DNA of 64,000 nucleotides from Streptomyces coelicoflavus (lineage in GTDB: Bacteria > Actinomycetota > Actinomycetes > Streptomycetales > Streptomycetaceae). The stretch lies in NCBI RefSeq assembly GCF_003112555.1, contig NZ_BEWB01000006.1, positions 248,001 to 312,000 on the forward strand. The letters run 5' to 3'. The translations under genes were made by a program, and so were the position numbers. Shown here piece after piece: positions 42,824 through 51,332 of the stretch (position 1 is the first letter of the stretch; every line of letters starts with the position of its first letter). The notes beneath the pieces are model-generated. The model had not been told where the DNA came from and searched no databases. It was given only the letters and a program-made list of their open reading frames with translations.

Positions 42824-44185
42824 TCAGGACTCGGCCGCGCTGCGCAGCGCACGCCAGGTGGCCGGTCCGACCATGCCGTCCGCGTCCAGGCCCGCCCGCT
42901 TCTGGAAGATGACGACCGCGCCCTGTGTCTTCGGGCCGAAGTCGCCGTCCACCTCGCCCACCTCCTCGATGCCGTGGAGGTGACGGAGCAGGCACTGGAG
43001 CTCTCTGACCTGGCTGCCGCCGTCTCCCCGCTTGATCGTGAAGTCCCAGGTGCCGCTGTGACCGGCCATGTAGCCGGGGCCGTGTGTGGCGTCCTCGTAC
43101 ACCACGGGCTTCTCGCAGGTGGGCGGTGCGGCGGCGGCCGGTTGCGGCTCCCAGGGGGTGGTGTAGGCGAGGGTGATCGCACCCGCGACCGCCGCCGCGA
43201 CGGCCGCCGACAGGATGGGACGCCGCCACCGCCGGGGGCGCAGCCTCGGCAGCCGGGCCGACCGGGAGGCGCCCGTCGCCTCCTCCACCCGGCGCAGCAA
43301 CGCGGCGGTGTCCGTGGCGCGTTCCGCGTGGGTGGGGGCCAGGCAGTCCCGCAGGATGTCCCGCCAGGTCTCGGACAGGACGGGGGACAGCCGCAGTTCC
43401 TCACGGCCGCGGGCGTAGCGCATCGCCGCGTCGGAGCGGGCCTCCGCGGTGCCGCCGGGCAGCGGGAAGGCGCCGGTCAGGACGACGTGCGCGAGGACGC
43501 CGAAGGCCCACACGTCGGCCGACGGACGGATCCGGGTGCCGCGCTCGTCGACCTCGGGCCACAGGCGTTCGGGCGGCGTGTAGTCCGGGGTGGCGAAGGC
43601 CGGCGTGTAGGCGTGGGTGCCCTCGAGTTCGGCGGCCATGTTGAAGTCGGCCAGCCGGGCCGAACCGTCCGCCATCAGCAGTACGTTGGCCGGTTTCAGG
43701 TCGCCGTGCACCCAGCCCGCGTGGTGCAGCTGGTGCAGGCCCTCGCAGATCTGCGCGAGCAGGGCGGGCCCGCACTCCGGCACCGGAGTCCGGGCCAGTA
43801 CGGCGTCCAGGGAGCCCTCGGCCCGCTCCAGCACCAGGACGGTCGCGCCGTCCAGCTCCGGACGGCCGGGGTCGTCGACCGTCAGCGTGTCGTACATCCG
43901 GATCAGCCGGGGCGCGCGCAGCCGTCGTAGCAGGTGCACCTCGCGTTCGGCCAGGTCGCGTAGATGGTGCAGCTGGCGCGGGGTGCGGGTGCCGGTGGGC
44001 AGGAACTTCAGCGCCGCCCGCCGCGGCGGCTCGTCGGCGTCGGAGGTACGGCCCGCGCCGGCGGACGCGTCGCGCACCCCCTCGTAGACGGTGGCGAACG
44101 CGCCGGAGGCGACCGGCTCACGCACCTCCCACGGCCCGACCCGGTACCCCTTCGGCACCGGGACCGCGTACGGCCGCCCGGTCAC
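42824..44185 (-). CDS. Ser/Thr protein kinase with DFN motif and extracellular PG-binding domain
   Basis: 453 aa. Kinase domain about 18-300: Gly loop ASGAFATVYEG, Lys60 in ALKFLPTG, Glu in EREVHLLRR, catalytic loop HGDLKPANVLL (H160-G-D162), then ADFN at 179-182 where DFG is usual, and TPDYTPPE. Arg of HRD is Gly and Gly of DFG is Asn; Lys, Asp and Asn catalytic residues remain, so activity is plausible. A membrane helix (about 328-345) precedes an extracellular PG_binding_1 domain (about 395-450). It overlaps the FHA regulator gene by GTGA. Confidence 0.9.
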   Translation of the reverse strand: MTGRPYAVPVPKGYRVGPWEVREPVASGAFATVYEGVRDASAGAGRTSDADEPPRRAALKFLPTGTRTPRQLHHLRDLAEREVHLLRRLRAPRLIRMYDTLTVDDPGRPELDGATVLVLERAEGSLDAVLARTPVPECGPALLAQICEGLHQLHHAGWVHGDLKPANVLLMADGSARLADFNMAAELEGTHAYTPAFATPDYTPPERLWPEVDERGTRIRPSADVWAFGVLAHVVLTGAFPLPGGTAEARSDAAMRYARGREELRLSPVLSETWRDILRDCLAPTHAERATDTAALLRRVEEATGASRSARLPRLRPRRWRRPILSAAVAAAVAGAITLAYTTPWEPQPAAAAPPTCEKPVVYEDATHGPGYMAGHSGTWDFTIKRGDGGSQVRELQCLLRHLHGIEEVGEVDGDFGPKTQGAVVIFQKRAGLDADGMVGPATWRALRSAAES

Positions 44186-44925
44186 CGCTTCGCCCCGCTC
44201 GGGACCGGCGCGAGCACCACGAGGTCGTCCTCGCGGACCAGGTCGAAGCGGAGCGCGAGGGAGGCCAGCGACTCCTTCTTGCCGTGGGTGCGGCGGCCCG
44301 CCTCCGCCGTCTCCGGGCCCGGCCTCAGCCGCAGCTTCACGGCGAGGTAGTCGATGTTCCAGTACACGGCGGAGCGGCTGACCTTGGGCCAGCTCGGCCG
44401 CAGCCGCTCCACGATCTCCTCGACCGCGGGCAGCGGCGCCCGGGGCTCACCGCGCAGGCGCCGCTCGCACAGGGCGGCCAGCACCGCGAAGTACCGTTTG
44501 GTGCGGTCCAGGGCGAACGCCGGTACGGTGCCCGTCCCTTCGAGACCTCCGCGCTCGACGCTGCGGAAGACGTGGCGCGGCGCCCACACGTCGAAACTGA
44601 GCAGGTCCCCCGCCGCGGGCAGGGTCACGCGCGACAGCTCGAACGGCACCGGTGCCTCCACCCGGCCCGGCGCGACCTTGATGTGCTCGCCCGCCCCCTC
44701 CGGGTTCTCCACCACGTAGGTCTGGTCCTCGCTGAGATTGCTCAGCAGCCAGAAGGTCCGGTGTGCCGCGATCTCCCCGGCGACCCGCGGCACGCCCTCG
44801 TGCGCGATGGTGAGTCCGCCCCTGCCGGACTCCGCCCGGCCGAACTCGACGCGTTCCCCGGTGCCGATCCTCAGTTGCTCGATGACGCTGCCGCACGACG
44901 GCGGCACGACGATGACGCTGTACAT
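44182..44925 (-). CDS. FHA-like regulator paired with the kinase
   Basis: 247 aa from ATG 44925 (MYSVIVVPPS), with GAGGGGGA upstream; the longer frame to 45879 is antisense noise. Residues 20-120 resemble an FHA phospho-Thr-binding domain (VEFGRAESGRGG, FWLLSNLSEDQTYVVEN). From about 140 a winged-helix-like segment follows (RTKRYFAVLAALCERRLRG, WNIDYLAVKLRLRPG). It could bind the autophosphorylated kinase and pass the signal on, possibly to DNA. It is 60% or more similar by eye to the protein at 47525. Confidence 0.8.
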   Translation of the reverse strand: MYSVIVVPPSCGSVIEQLRIGTGERVEFGRAESGRGGLTIAHEGVPRVAGEIAAHRTFWLLSNLSEDQTYVVENPEGAGEHIKVAPGRVEAPVPFELSRVTLPAAGDLLSFDVWAPRHVFRSVERGGLEGTGTVPAFALDRTKRYFAVLAALCERRLRGEPRAPLPAVEEIVERLRPSWPKVSRSAVYWNIDYLAVKLRLRPGPETAEAGRRTHGKKESLASLALRFDLVREDDLVVLAPVPSGAKR

Positions 44926-45053
44926 GGAGTCGTCCCCCTCCCCCGATTCCCTCGGGGTCAACTTTCCCCAGTCCAACAAGGGGCAGCGTACGGGGAGCGG
45001 GTGAGGGCAGCCTAAGTATTCGGACGCCTCGGCGGGTCGTGACGTCCGGATGG

Positions 45054-45102
45054 CAAAACGGCGGCCCCCGGCCCCTCCGTGGAGGTGACCGGGGGCCGCC
45101 GT
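45054..45102 (-). terminator. Terminator after secreted I36-like gene
   Basis: On the minus strand a 14-bp stem (ACGGCGGCCCCCGG and complement), with an inner CCTCC/GGAGG stem, is followed by TTTTGCC. It is one of the few classical U-tract terminators here, 24 nt past the stop at 45126. Confidence 0.85.
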
Positions 45103-45125
45103 GAGGGCGCGCCCGGGCGAGCGGA

Positions 45126-45596
45126 TCAGCAGGGGCGCAGCGACCAGATCGGGTCCCAGTCCGCCCTGCCCGCCTCGTAGGCCGTCGACGTCCAGCGGAC
45201 GCTGCCGTCCCGGTTGAAGAACTTGGCGACCGTGCCCGGTGTCTGGTTGTTCGTGAACGGCCCGTCGCCGGTCCAGTTGGTCAGGTTCCAGGTCTGGCAC
45301 TTGTAGAAGTCGAATTTCGTGCCGTTGACGATCATGCACAGGTGGCCGTAGCCGCAGGCCAGGTCCCGGGCGCCCAGGTTCTTCGGCGCGTCCGTCACGG
45401 TCAGGCCCTGGTACTCGACCGCGTCGGCGGTCACGCGCAGGGGCTTCGGGTTGTCGGCCAGCACCTGGCCGGCCCTCTGCTGGAGGCCGGTCACCCGGGT
45501 GCCGTCCGGGGCGTCGGCCGCCGTGGCCGCGACCGTGGAGCCGGCGGCCAGCGCCGTGGCCGCGAGGAGGAGTGCTGCGGGCTTGAGGATGTTCAT
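45126..45596 (-). CDS. Secreted small protein, I36-like
   Basis: 156 aa, ATG 45596. Signal peptide at about 1-27 (ALLLAATALAAGSTVAATA). A short propeptide-like stretch follows, then a Cys-containing domain (CGYGHLCMIVNGTKFDFYKC, WNLTNWTGDGPFTNNQTPG) typical of actinobacterial peptidase-inhibitor I36-type secreted proteins. It lies between the two FHA/kinase modules. Target peptidase unknown; the family call is by pattern only. Confidence 0.7.
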   Translation of the reverse strand: MNILKPAALLLAATALAAGSTVAATAADAPDGTRVTGLQQRAGQVLADNPKPLRVTADAVEYQGLTVTDAPKNLGARDLACGYGHLCMIVNGTKFDFYKCQTWNLTNWTGDGPFTNNQTPGTVAKFFNRDGSVRWTSTAYEAGRADWDPIWSLRPC

Positions 45597-45695
45597 CGTT
45601 GTCCCCCGTGAGCGTCGGTGTGTCGTACCGCCGAAGCGGTGTGCTCACACCGTGCCCCCGGTCACCGGCCGTGCGGAACCTCGGAACTCCCAGGG

Positions 45696-47528
45696 TCACT
45701 TCCCGCCCCGGGGCGTGTACTCCTTGAGGTGGTGAGCGACGCGGTCGGCGTAGTCGCGGTACTTCGGGGGAACCCCGCCCGCGTCGTTCACCTTCTTGTA
45801 CGACGTCCGGTAGGACACGGCGATCAGCACCCTGCGGTCGCCCCGCAGGCCGGCGTCGAGGCGGGGCGTGATCCAGCACAGGTAACGCCCCATCGCCGGA
45901 ACGGACTCGGCGGGCGGGAACGGCGGCTGGGGCACGGTCTCACCCGGGGTGCCGTCCTCGTTCATCCACCAGCGCAGCACGCTCGGGGTCCAGCGGGCGA
46001 TGCCGTACTCGTCCTTGGCCGGGTCGGCGAGGTCCGGGTCGAAGTCGCTCTCCACCTTCAGTATGGCCGCGATCAGGGCCGGGCTGACTTCCTTGTGGCC
46101 GCAGTCGTGCGCCGTCTCCACGATCAGCAGGCGGTAGGCGGGCGGCACGCCCCGGTCGGTGCGCAGTTCGGACGCGCCGTAGGAGGCGGCGGCGACGCTC
46201 GCGGTGCCGCCGGGGCGCGGGCCCGTGACGGGCTCCCGGCCGTCGTCGGCCCGGCGGACGACGCCGTAGCCGAGCGCGGCGAGGGCGACCAGCCCCGCGG
46301 CCGCGGCGCCGAGGACCCTGCGCCGGGGGCGTGCACGGGGCCGCCGGACCGAGAACCTCCCCAGGCCGCTCGCGCCGCCCGTCACGCTCGTCACCCGCCG
46401 CAGCAGCGCGTCGGTGCCGATGCGGTCGGCGTGCGTACGGGTCAGGCACGCCCCCACGATCTCCCGCCACGCCGACGGCAGTTCGGGGGACAGGCGCAGC
46501 TCATGGGTGCCGCGTGCGTAGGCGATCGCGGCGTCGCGACGGGCCGTCGGGGTGCCGCCGGGCAGCGGGAACGACCCCGTGAGCAGCAGGTGGGCCAGGA
46601 CACCGAAGGCCCACACGTCGGCGGAGGGGCGGATCCGGCGGCCCCGCTCGCCGATCTCGGCCCACAGCAGCTCGGGCGGCGTGTAGTCGGGGGTGGAGAA
46701 CGCCGGTGTGTAGGCGTGGGTGCCCTCCAGTTCGGCGGCCATGTTGAAGTCGGCGAGCCGGGCCGAACCGTCCTTCATCAGCAGCACGTTGGCCGGTTTG
46801 AGGTCGCCGTGCACCCAGCCCGCCCGGTGCAGCTGGTGCAGGCCCTCGCAGACCTGCGCGAGCAGCGCGGGACCGGCCGGCGGGCGGGGCGTGGCGGAGA
46901 GCAGGGCGGACAGCGAACCCTCGGCGCGCTCCAGGACGAGCACGGTGGCGCCGTCGAGCCGGGGCCGGCCGGGGTCGTCGACGGTGAGGGTCTCGTACAT
47001 CCGGATCAGCCGGGGCCGCCGCAGCCGGCGCAACAGCTCGACCTCGCGCTCGACCAGGTCCCGCAGGTGGGACAGCTGCCGCGGGGTGCCGGTGCCGGTG
47101 GGCAGGAACTTCAGCGCGACGGTGTCGGGGACCTCCCCGCCCGCACCGCCGCTGCCGTCCGCGCCGGGGCGCCCCGGGCGGCGGGGCATGCCGTCCCCGC
47201 CCGTGTTCCCCGGGGCGTCCGTGCCGTCCTCGGCCGGGTGGGCCGTGTCAGTGTGCGCGCGGCTCGGGTTGCCGGTGCCGGTGCCGTCGGTGCCTGCCGT
47301 GCCTGCCGTGCCTGCCGTGCCTGCCGTGCCGGGGCGGCCGGGGCGGCCGGGGCGGTGCCCCGTACCGTCCCCGCCGGGCCGCGTCGGCGAGGCCCTCGGG
47401 CCGTCGTCCCCGCCGGTGCGGCGTGCCTCGTACACGCTGCCGAAGGCGCCGGTCGCGATCGGCTCGCGGACCTCCCAGACGCCCACCCGGTACCCCCTGG
47501 GCACCGGGACGGCGTACGGCTCGGTCAT
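45696..47528 (-). CDS. Ser/Thr protein kinase with DFN motif and lytic-transglycosylase-like ectodomain
   Basis: 610 aa from ATG 47528 (MTEPYAVPVPRG). The kinase has Gly loop ATGAFGSVYEA, Lys140, HGDLKPANVLL (H240, D242, N247) and DFN at 260-262. About 95 low-complexity residues (GTAGTAGTAGT, PGRPGRPG) separate the Gly loop from Lys140, where kinases normally have a few residues. A membrane helix (about 405-423) leads to an extracellular domain with SPALIAAILKVESDFDP (Glu493), a pattern of soluble lytic transglycosylases. It is a paralogue of the kinase at 42824, with a different ectodomain. It overlaps its FHA partner by ATGA. Confidence 0.88.
   Translation of the reverse strand: MTEPYAVPVPRGYRVGVWEVREPIATGAFGSVYEARRTGGDDGPRASPTRPGGDGTGHRPGRPGRPGTAGTAGTAGTAGTDGTGTGNPSRAHTDTAHPAEDGTDAPGNTGGDGMPRRPGRPGADGSGGAGGEVPDTVALKFLPTGTGTPRQLSHLRDLVEREVELLRRLRRPRLIRMYETLTVDDPGRPRLDGATVLVLERAEGSLSALLSATPRPPAGPALLAQVCEGLHQLHRAGWVHGDLKPANVLLMKDGSARLADFNMAAELEGTHAYTPAFSTPDYTPPELLWAEIGERGRRIRPSADVWAFGVLAHLLLTGSFPLPGGTPTARRDAAIAYARGTHELRLSPELPSAWREIVGACLTRTHADRIGTDALLRRVTSVTGGASGLGRFSVRRPRARPRRRVLGAAAAGLVALAALGYGVVRRADDGREPVTGPRPGGTASVAAASYGASELRTDRGVPPAYRLLIVETAHDCGHKEVSPALIAAILKVESDFDPDLADPAKDEYGIARWTPSVLRWWMNEDGTPGETVPQPPFPPAESVPAMGRYLCWITPRLDAGLRGDRRVLIAVSYRTSYKKVNDAGGVPPKYRDYADRVAHHLKEYTPRGGK
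47290..47355. repeat. 9-bp tandem repeats inside the kinase gene
   Basis: Four and a half copies of GTGCCTGCC (47290-47330), followed directly by copies of GGGGCGGCC (47331-47355). They encode the Gly-Thr-Ala and Pro-Gly-Arg repeats of the kinase insert and could vary in copy number. Confidence 0.8.
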
Positions 47529-48271
47529 CGCAGCGCCTGTCCGGACGGTGCGGCGAGGACCACCAGGTCGTCCTCGCGGACCAGGTCGAAGCGGAGCGCC
47601 AGCGAGACCAGCGACTCCTTCTTGCCGTTCAGCCGGGGACCGGGCTCGGCGGTCTCCGGACCCGGCTTCAGCCGCAGCTTCACGGCGAGGTAGTCGATGT
47701 TCCACTGCACCGACGTGCGCGAGGCGGCCGGCCAGGCCGGGCGGAGCCGCTCCACGACCTGGTCCATGGTCGGCAGCGGCGCGTGCGGTGCCCCGCGCAG
47801 CCGCGGCTCGCACAGCGCGGCCAGCACCGCGAAGTACCGCTTGGTGCGGTCGACGGAGAAGGCCGGGGCGGTCGGCTCGCCGTCGGTGCCGTCCTCGCCG
47901 CGCAGATAGTCGTGGCGCGGCGCCCACACCTCGAGAGGCAGCAGGTCCCCGGCGGCGGGCAGCACGATCCTCGAGAACTCGAACGGCACCGGGGCGTCGA
48001 GGCGGCCCGGCGCCACCTTGATGTGCTCGCCCGCGCCCTCCGGGTTCTCCACCACGTACGTCTGGTGGGCGGAGAGGTTGCTCACGGTCCAGAAGGTGCC
48101 GTGCGCCGTGATCTCACCGGCTCTGCGGGACACCCCGTCGTGCCCGATCAGCAGGCCGCCCTCGGGCACGGACCGCCCGAAGACGAGCCGGTCGCCGGGC
48201 GCGAGCCGGTACTGGGTGCGGGTGTTCTCGTCCCCCGTGGTCGGCGGAGGTACCACGATGATGCTGTACAA
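47525..48271 (-). CDS. FHA-like regulator paired with second kinase
   Basis: 248 aa starting at TTG 48271 (MYSIIVVPPP), with GGGGAG 7 nt upstream. FHA-like domain at about 20-120: LVFGRSVPEGG, GVSRRAGEI, FWTVSNLSAHQTYVVEN. The Ser-Arg pair used by FHA domains to hold phospho-Thr is present (VSRR), while the paralogue at 44182 has VPRV there and may bind differently. The C-terminal winged-helix-like part (KRYFAVLAALCEPRLRG, WNIDYLAVKLRL) is shared. Cotranscribed with the kinase. Confidence 0.82.
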   Translation of the reverse strand: MYSIIVVPPPTTGDENTRTQYRLAPGDRLVFGRSVPEGGLLIGHDGVSRRAGEITAHGTFWTVSNLSAHQTYVVENPEGAGEHIKVAPGRLDAPVPFEFSRIVLPAAGDLLPLEVWAPRHDYLRGEDGTDGEPTAPAFSVDRTKRYFAVLAALCEPRLRGAPHAPLPTMDQVVERLRPAWPAASRTSVQWNIDYLAVKLRLKPGPETAEPGPRLNGKKESLVSLALRFDLVREDDLVVLAAPSGQALR

Positions 48272-48396
48272 GGTGCGTCTCCCCGTGCCTGACGGCTACC
48301 CACGCCAGACTAGGGCGACGCACCAGGGCCGTGCCCCCCTCGTACGGGTGAGACACGGCCCGGATGCATGATTGGCGAGAAAGCGCTCCGCGCCCC

Positions 48397-48954
48397 TCAG
48401 TAGCGGGGTCGCTTGAACCAGGCCGCGCCCTTCGAGTTGCCGACGAACACGGCTATCAGGATGCCGAACACCAGGTGGACGATGCCCGCGATGGTGAAGG
48501 GGTAGAGGGCCAGGATGGCGGTGAGGATGCCGAAGACCAGCGCGGTCACGCGCAGACCGTTGCCGCCCGAGTTGAACTTTGCGGCCAGGAACGCCGCCCA
48601 GATGCCCCAGACCAGCGCCAGCACCATGAAGCCCCACAGGACACCGGTCGGGTAGTCGGCGAGCTCCTCGAACGCGGCGTCGTCCTTGGCCTGGTCGATG
48701 GCCGTGGCCGAGATGCCGAACAGCGCCGTGCCGATGACCTGGAAGCCCACCATGATCCAGAGCAGCACCCGGGCGGTGTTGACCGTACCGGGCATGGTCG
48801 TGGGAGCGGCACCGTAGGGCTGCTGCACCGGCGGTGCCTGCGGGTATCCGTAGCCGGGCTGGCCCTGCTGCGGCTGCTGCTGGGGGTAGCCGTAGTTCGG
48901 CTGCTGGCCGCCCTGCGGCGGGCCGTAGGGGTTGTTCGGATCGCCGAAACTCAT
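48397..48954 (-). CDS. Four-helix membrane protein with PGY-rich N-terminus
   Basis: 185 aa from ATG 48954, with GGAGGA upstream. Residues 1-55 are Pro/Gly/Gln/Tyr-rich (PNYGYPQQQPQQGQPGYGYP). Four helices follow (LLWIMVGFQVIGTALFG, VLWGFMVLALVWGIWAAFL, VTALVFGILTAILALYP, IAGIVHLVFGILIAVFVG). Common actinobacterial type, no known function. Confidence 0.75.
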   Translation of the reverse strand: MSFGDPNNPYGPPQGGQQPNYGYPQQQPQQGQPGYGYPQAPPVQQPYGAAPTTMPGTVNTARVLLWIMVGFQVIGTALFGISATAIDQAKDDAAFEELADYPTGVLWGFMVLALVWGIWAAFLAAKFNSGGNGLRVTALVFGILTAILALYPFTIAGIVHLVFGILIAVFVGNSKGAAWFKRPRY

Positions 48955-49111
48955 GGCGGGTCTTCCTCCGTAGCTGTCAAGTGCGGGGACGACGCGCGGC
49001 GCGACTCGGAGGAGATTCTTCGTAAGCGGTTCGTCCCCCCGGTACGGCCCCGCGGCACTGTGCCGTCCAATCGTTCTTGACCGAACTCTTACTTGTCCAG
49101 CCCGCCCGCAA

Positions 49112-49133
49112 GGTGTTGTGCAAGTGCAACACC
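49112..49133. promoter_or_regulatory. Inverted repeat in divergent spacer before folD
   Basis: GGTGTTG/CAACACC, 7-bp arms around TGCAAGTG. It also contains the direct repeat TGCAA-G-TGCAA. Centred between the divergent starts at 48954 and 49250; candidate operator. Confidence 0.35.
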
Positions 49134-49249
49134 GTCGATCATGAGCGGACACGGCCGGAAGTGTCCGGCGGAGTCCGGAAGGTCCCCGTGAGGTGCCCGC
49201 ATGCCGACCTGATTGGAACCGGGGGCCGGTCATCCGCGAGGATGGGGGT

Positions 49250-50104
49250 ATGACCGCCCAGATTCTCGATGGCAAGGCCACCGCAGCCGCGATCAAGTCC
49301 GAACTGACCGCCCGCGTGGCGGCGCTGAAGGAGAGGGGTGTCACACCGGGTCTCGGCACCGTCCTGGTCGGCGACGACCCGGGCAGCCAGAAGTACGTCG
49401 CCGGCAAGCACCGCGACTGCGCCCAGGTCGGCATCGCCTCCATCCAGCGCGAACTGCCGGCCACGGCCACCCAGGAGGAGATCGAGGCGGTCGTCCGCGA
49501 GCTGAACGAGGACCCGGCCTGCACCGGCTACATCGTCCAGCTGCCGCTGCCCCGCGGCATCGACGAGAACCGCATCCTCGAACTGATGGACCCGGACAAG
49601 GACGCGGACGGCCTGCACCCGATGAACCTGGGCCGCCTCGTCCTGAACGAGCCGGCGCCGCTGCCCTGCACCCCCAACGGCATCCTCACCCTCCTGCGCC
49701 GCTACGGCGTCGAGATCAAGGGCGCCGAGGTCGTGGTCGTCGGCCGCGGTGTGACCATCGGCCGCCCGATGCCGCTGCTGCTCACCCGGCGCAGCGAGAA
49801 CGCCACCGTGACCCAGTGCCACACCGGCACCCGGGACCTGGCCGCCCACCTCAAGCGCGCGGACATCGTCATCGCCGCGGCCGGCTCCCCGCACCTGGTC
49901 CGTCCCGAGGACGTCAAGCCGGGCGCGGCCGTCCTCGACGTCGGCGTCTCGCGCAACGCCGAGGGCAAGATCATGGGCGACGTCCACCCCGGCGTGGCCG
50001 AGGTGGCCGCCTGGATCTCCCCGAACCCCGGCGGCGTCGGCCCCATGACGCGGGCCCAGCTGCTCGTCAACGTGGTGGAGGCGGCGGAGCGCAGTGCCGG
50101 CTGA
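49250..50104 (+). CDS. folD: Methylenetetrahydrofolate dehydrogenase/cyclohydrolase
   Basis: 284 aa from ATG 49250 ([16 protein letters not shown]). The bifunctional enzyme makes 10-formyl-THF, the donor for PurN and PurH also encoded in this window. Catalytic Tyr49/Lys53 lie in [17 protein letters not shown] and the Rossmann segment [13 protein letters not shown] are diagnostic, as is the C-terminal [13 protein letters not shown]. Normal length. The stop overlaps the next GTG start by 11 nt. Confidence 0.96.
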
Positions 50105-50918
50105 GGACACGAACTCCCCCGAGCGGCCGGGCGGCGAGGGGAGCACGCAGGAAGCGGAGCCCGCACGGACCCCGGGCGGCCCGGCTGCCTCGGGCAAGCG
50201 GGCCGGATCGGGCAAGCGGGCCGTCTCCGGCAAGGCCGCAGAGAGCGCCGGTGCCCCGGCCCGCTCGAAGGCCGAGCGGAACGCCGGAGCCGCGGCCCGC
50301 TCGGCGGACTCGAAGCACGCCGCCGCCCCGGAGACCTCGCAGGCCGCGGAGACCGCGGGCGAATCGACGGCCCCGAAGAGCCCTGCGGCCTCGCAGGTCT
50401 CCGAGGCCCCGGAGACCTCCGCGGACGCCGGCCACTCGGCGACCGCCGGCCACTCGGCAACCGCCGGGCACCCGGACGACATCACCGTCCGCGACCCCGT
50501 CAGCGCGCCCGACGCCAAGGGGCGGCCCCGCCGTGTCACGCGCCGGTTCCCGCTCTTCACCCGGGACACCGCCCGTCCCGAGGGCGGCGGCCGGGCCGCG
50601 GCCGGCGACGCCCCGGCGCCCGCCCGGCAGTGGCCGGTGCTCGCGGTGGTGCTGCTGGTCGGACTCGGCCTGCTGCTGACCGCACTGGACGTGTTCCGCT
50701 GGGGGACGCTGCTGATCGGCGCCGCGCTGCTGGCGGGCGCCGCGCTGCGCTGGGTGGTGCCCGACGTCGGCATGCTCGCCGTGCGCTCGCGCTTCACGGA
50801 CATCACGACCTACGGCGTCCTCGGCCTCTCCATCGTCCTGCTGTCGCTGATGGCCCAGCCGAAGCCGGTGCTGGAGATCCCGTTCCTCAAGGACACCCTG
50901 CACTTCACCGTCAGCTAG
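50094..50918 (+). CDS. DUF3017 membrane protein
   Basis: 274 aa from GTG 50094, overlapping folD. Residues 1-160 are disordered, with [16 protein letters not shown] and [12 protein letters not shown] repeats. The C-terminal 110 residues are the DUF3017 part: three helices ([51 protein letters not shown]). It sits next to folD in many streptomycetes as I recall. Function unknown; translational coupling to folD is likely. Confidence 0.82.
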
Positions 50919-51332
50919 GCGTTTTTCACGTCCGGCCCGAGCGGCTTCCCGGCACGACGGCCCGTCCTCACCCCCGTGGAAGGACGGGCCGTCGCCGCGA
51001 CCAACCCTCCTGCACGGAGAACGCCCTGTTCAACGCCTGTCAGGGCGCTGTGGCACGGAAGTGACCGTTCCGCTACTCCGCTACGCGGCGCGTTCTCGGG
51101 GGTTCCGTGCAGGATGGTGCGGCGCCGGTGGGACACTGGACCACGGGTCGGTGGGCGTGCGACGGTGCACGCTCGCGGCCTCTGTGCTCCTGTGCGCCCC
51201 CACCCCGGGAACTGAGATCCTGAGCGGGCGCATCCCTGTGGGTAGCCAGAACCGGGTATCGCGCGCAGGACGTCGCGCGCGGGGACCAGCGGGGGAACGA
51301 CCAGCACGTCACCGGGGGAAGAGGGGGAAGCA
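50919..51332. other. Intergenic region between DUF3017 and XRE genes
   Basis: Contains the terminator at 50955-50994 and a second, weaker inverted repeat CGCCCTG/CAGGGCG (51022-51047, 12-nt loop). The rest, to the ribosome site GGGGAAGCA before 51333, shows no gene. No convincing -35/-10 pair was found. Confidence 0.5.
50955..50994 (+). terminator. Terminator after folD-DUF3017 operon
   Basis: A perfect 14-bp stem CGACGGCCCGTCCT/AGGACGGGCCGTCG with a 12-nt loop, 36 nt after the stop. Confidence 0.75.

Noticed and set aside
45618..47693. 691-codon rightward frame opposite the second kinase
   Set aside because: Antisense to an intact kinase with catalytic motifs.
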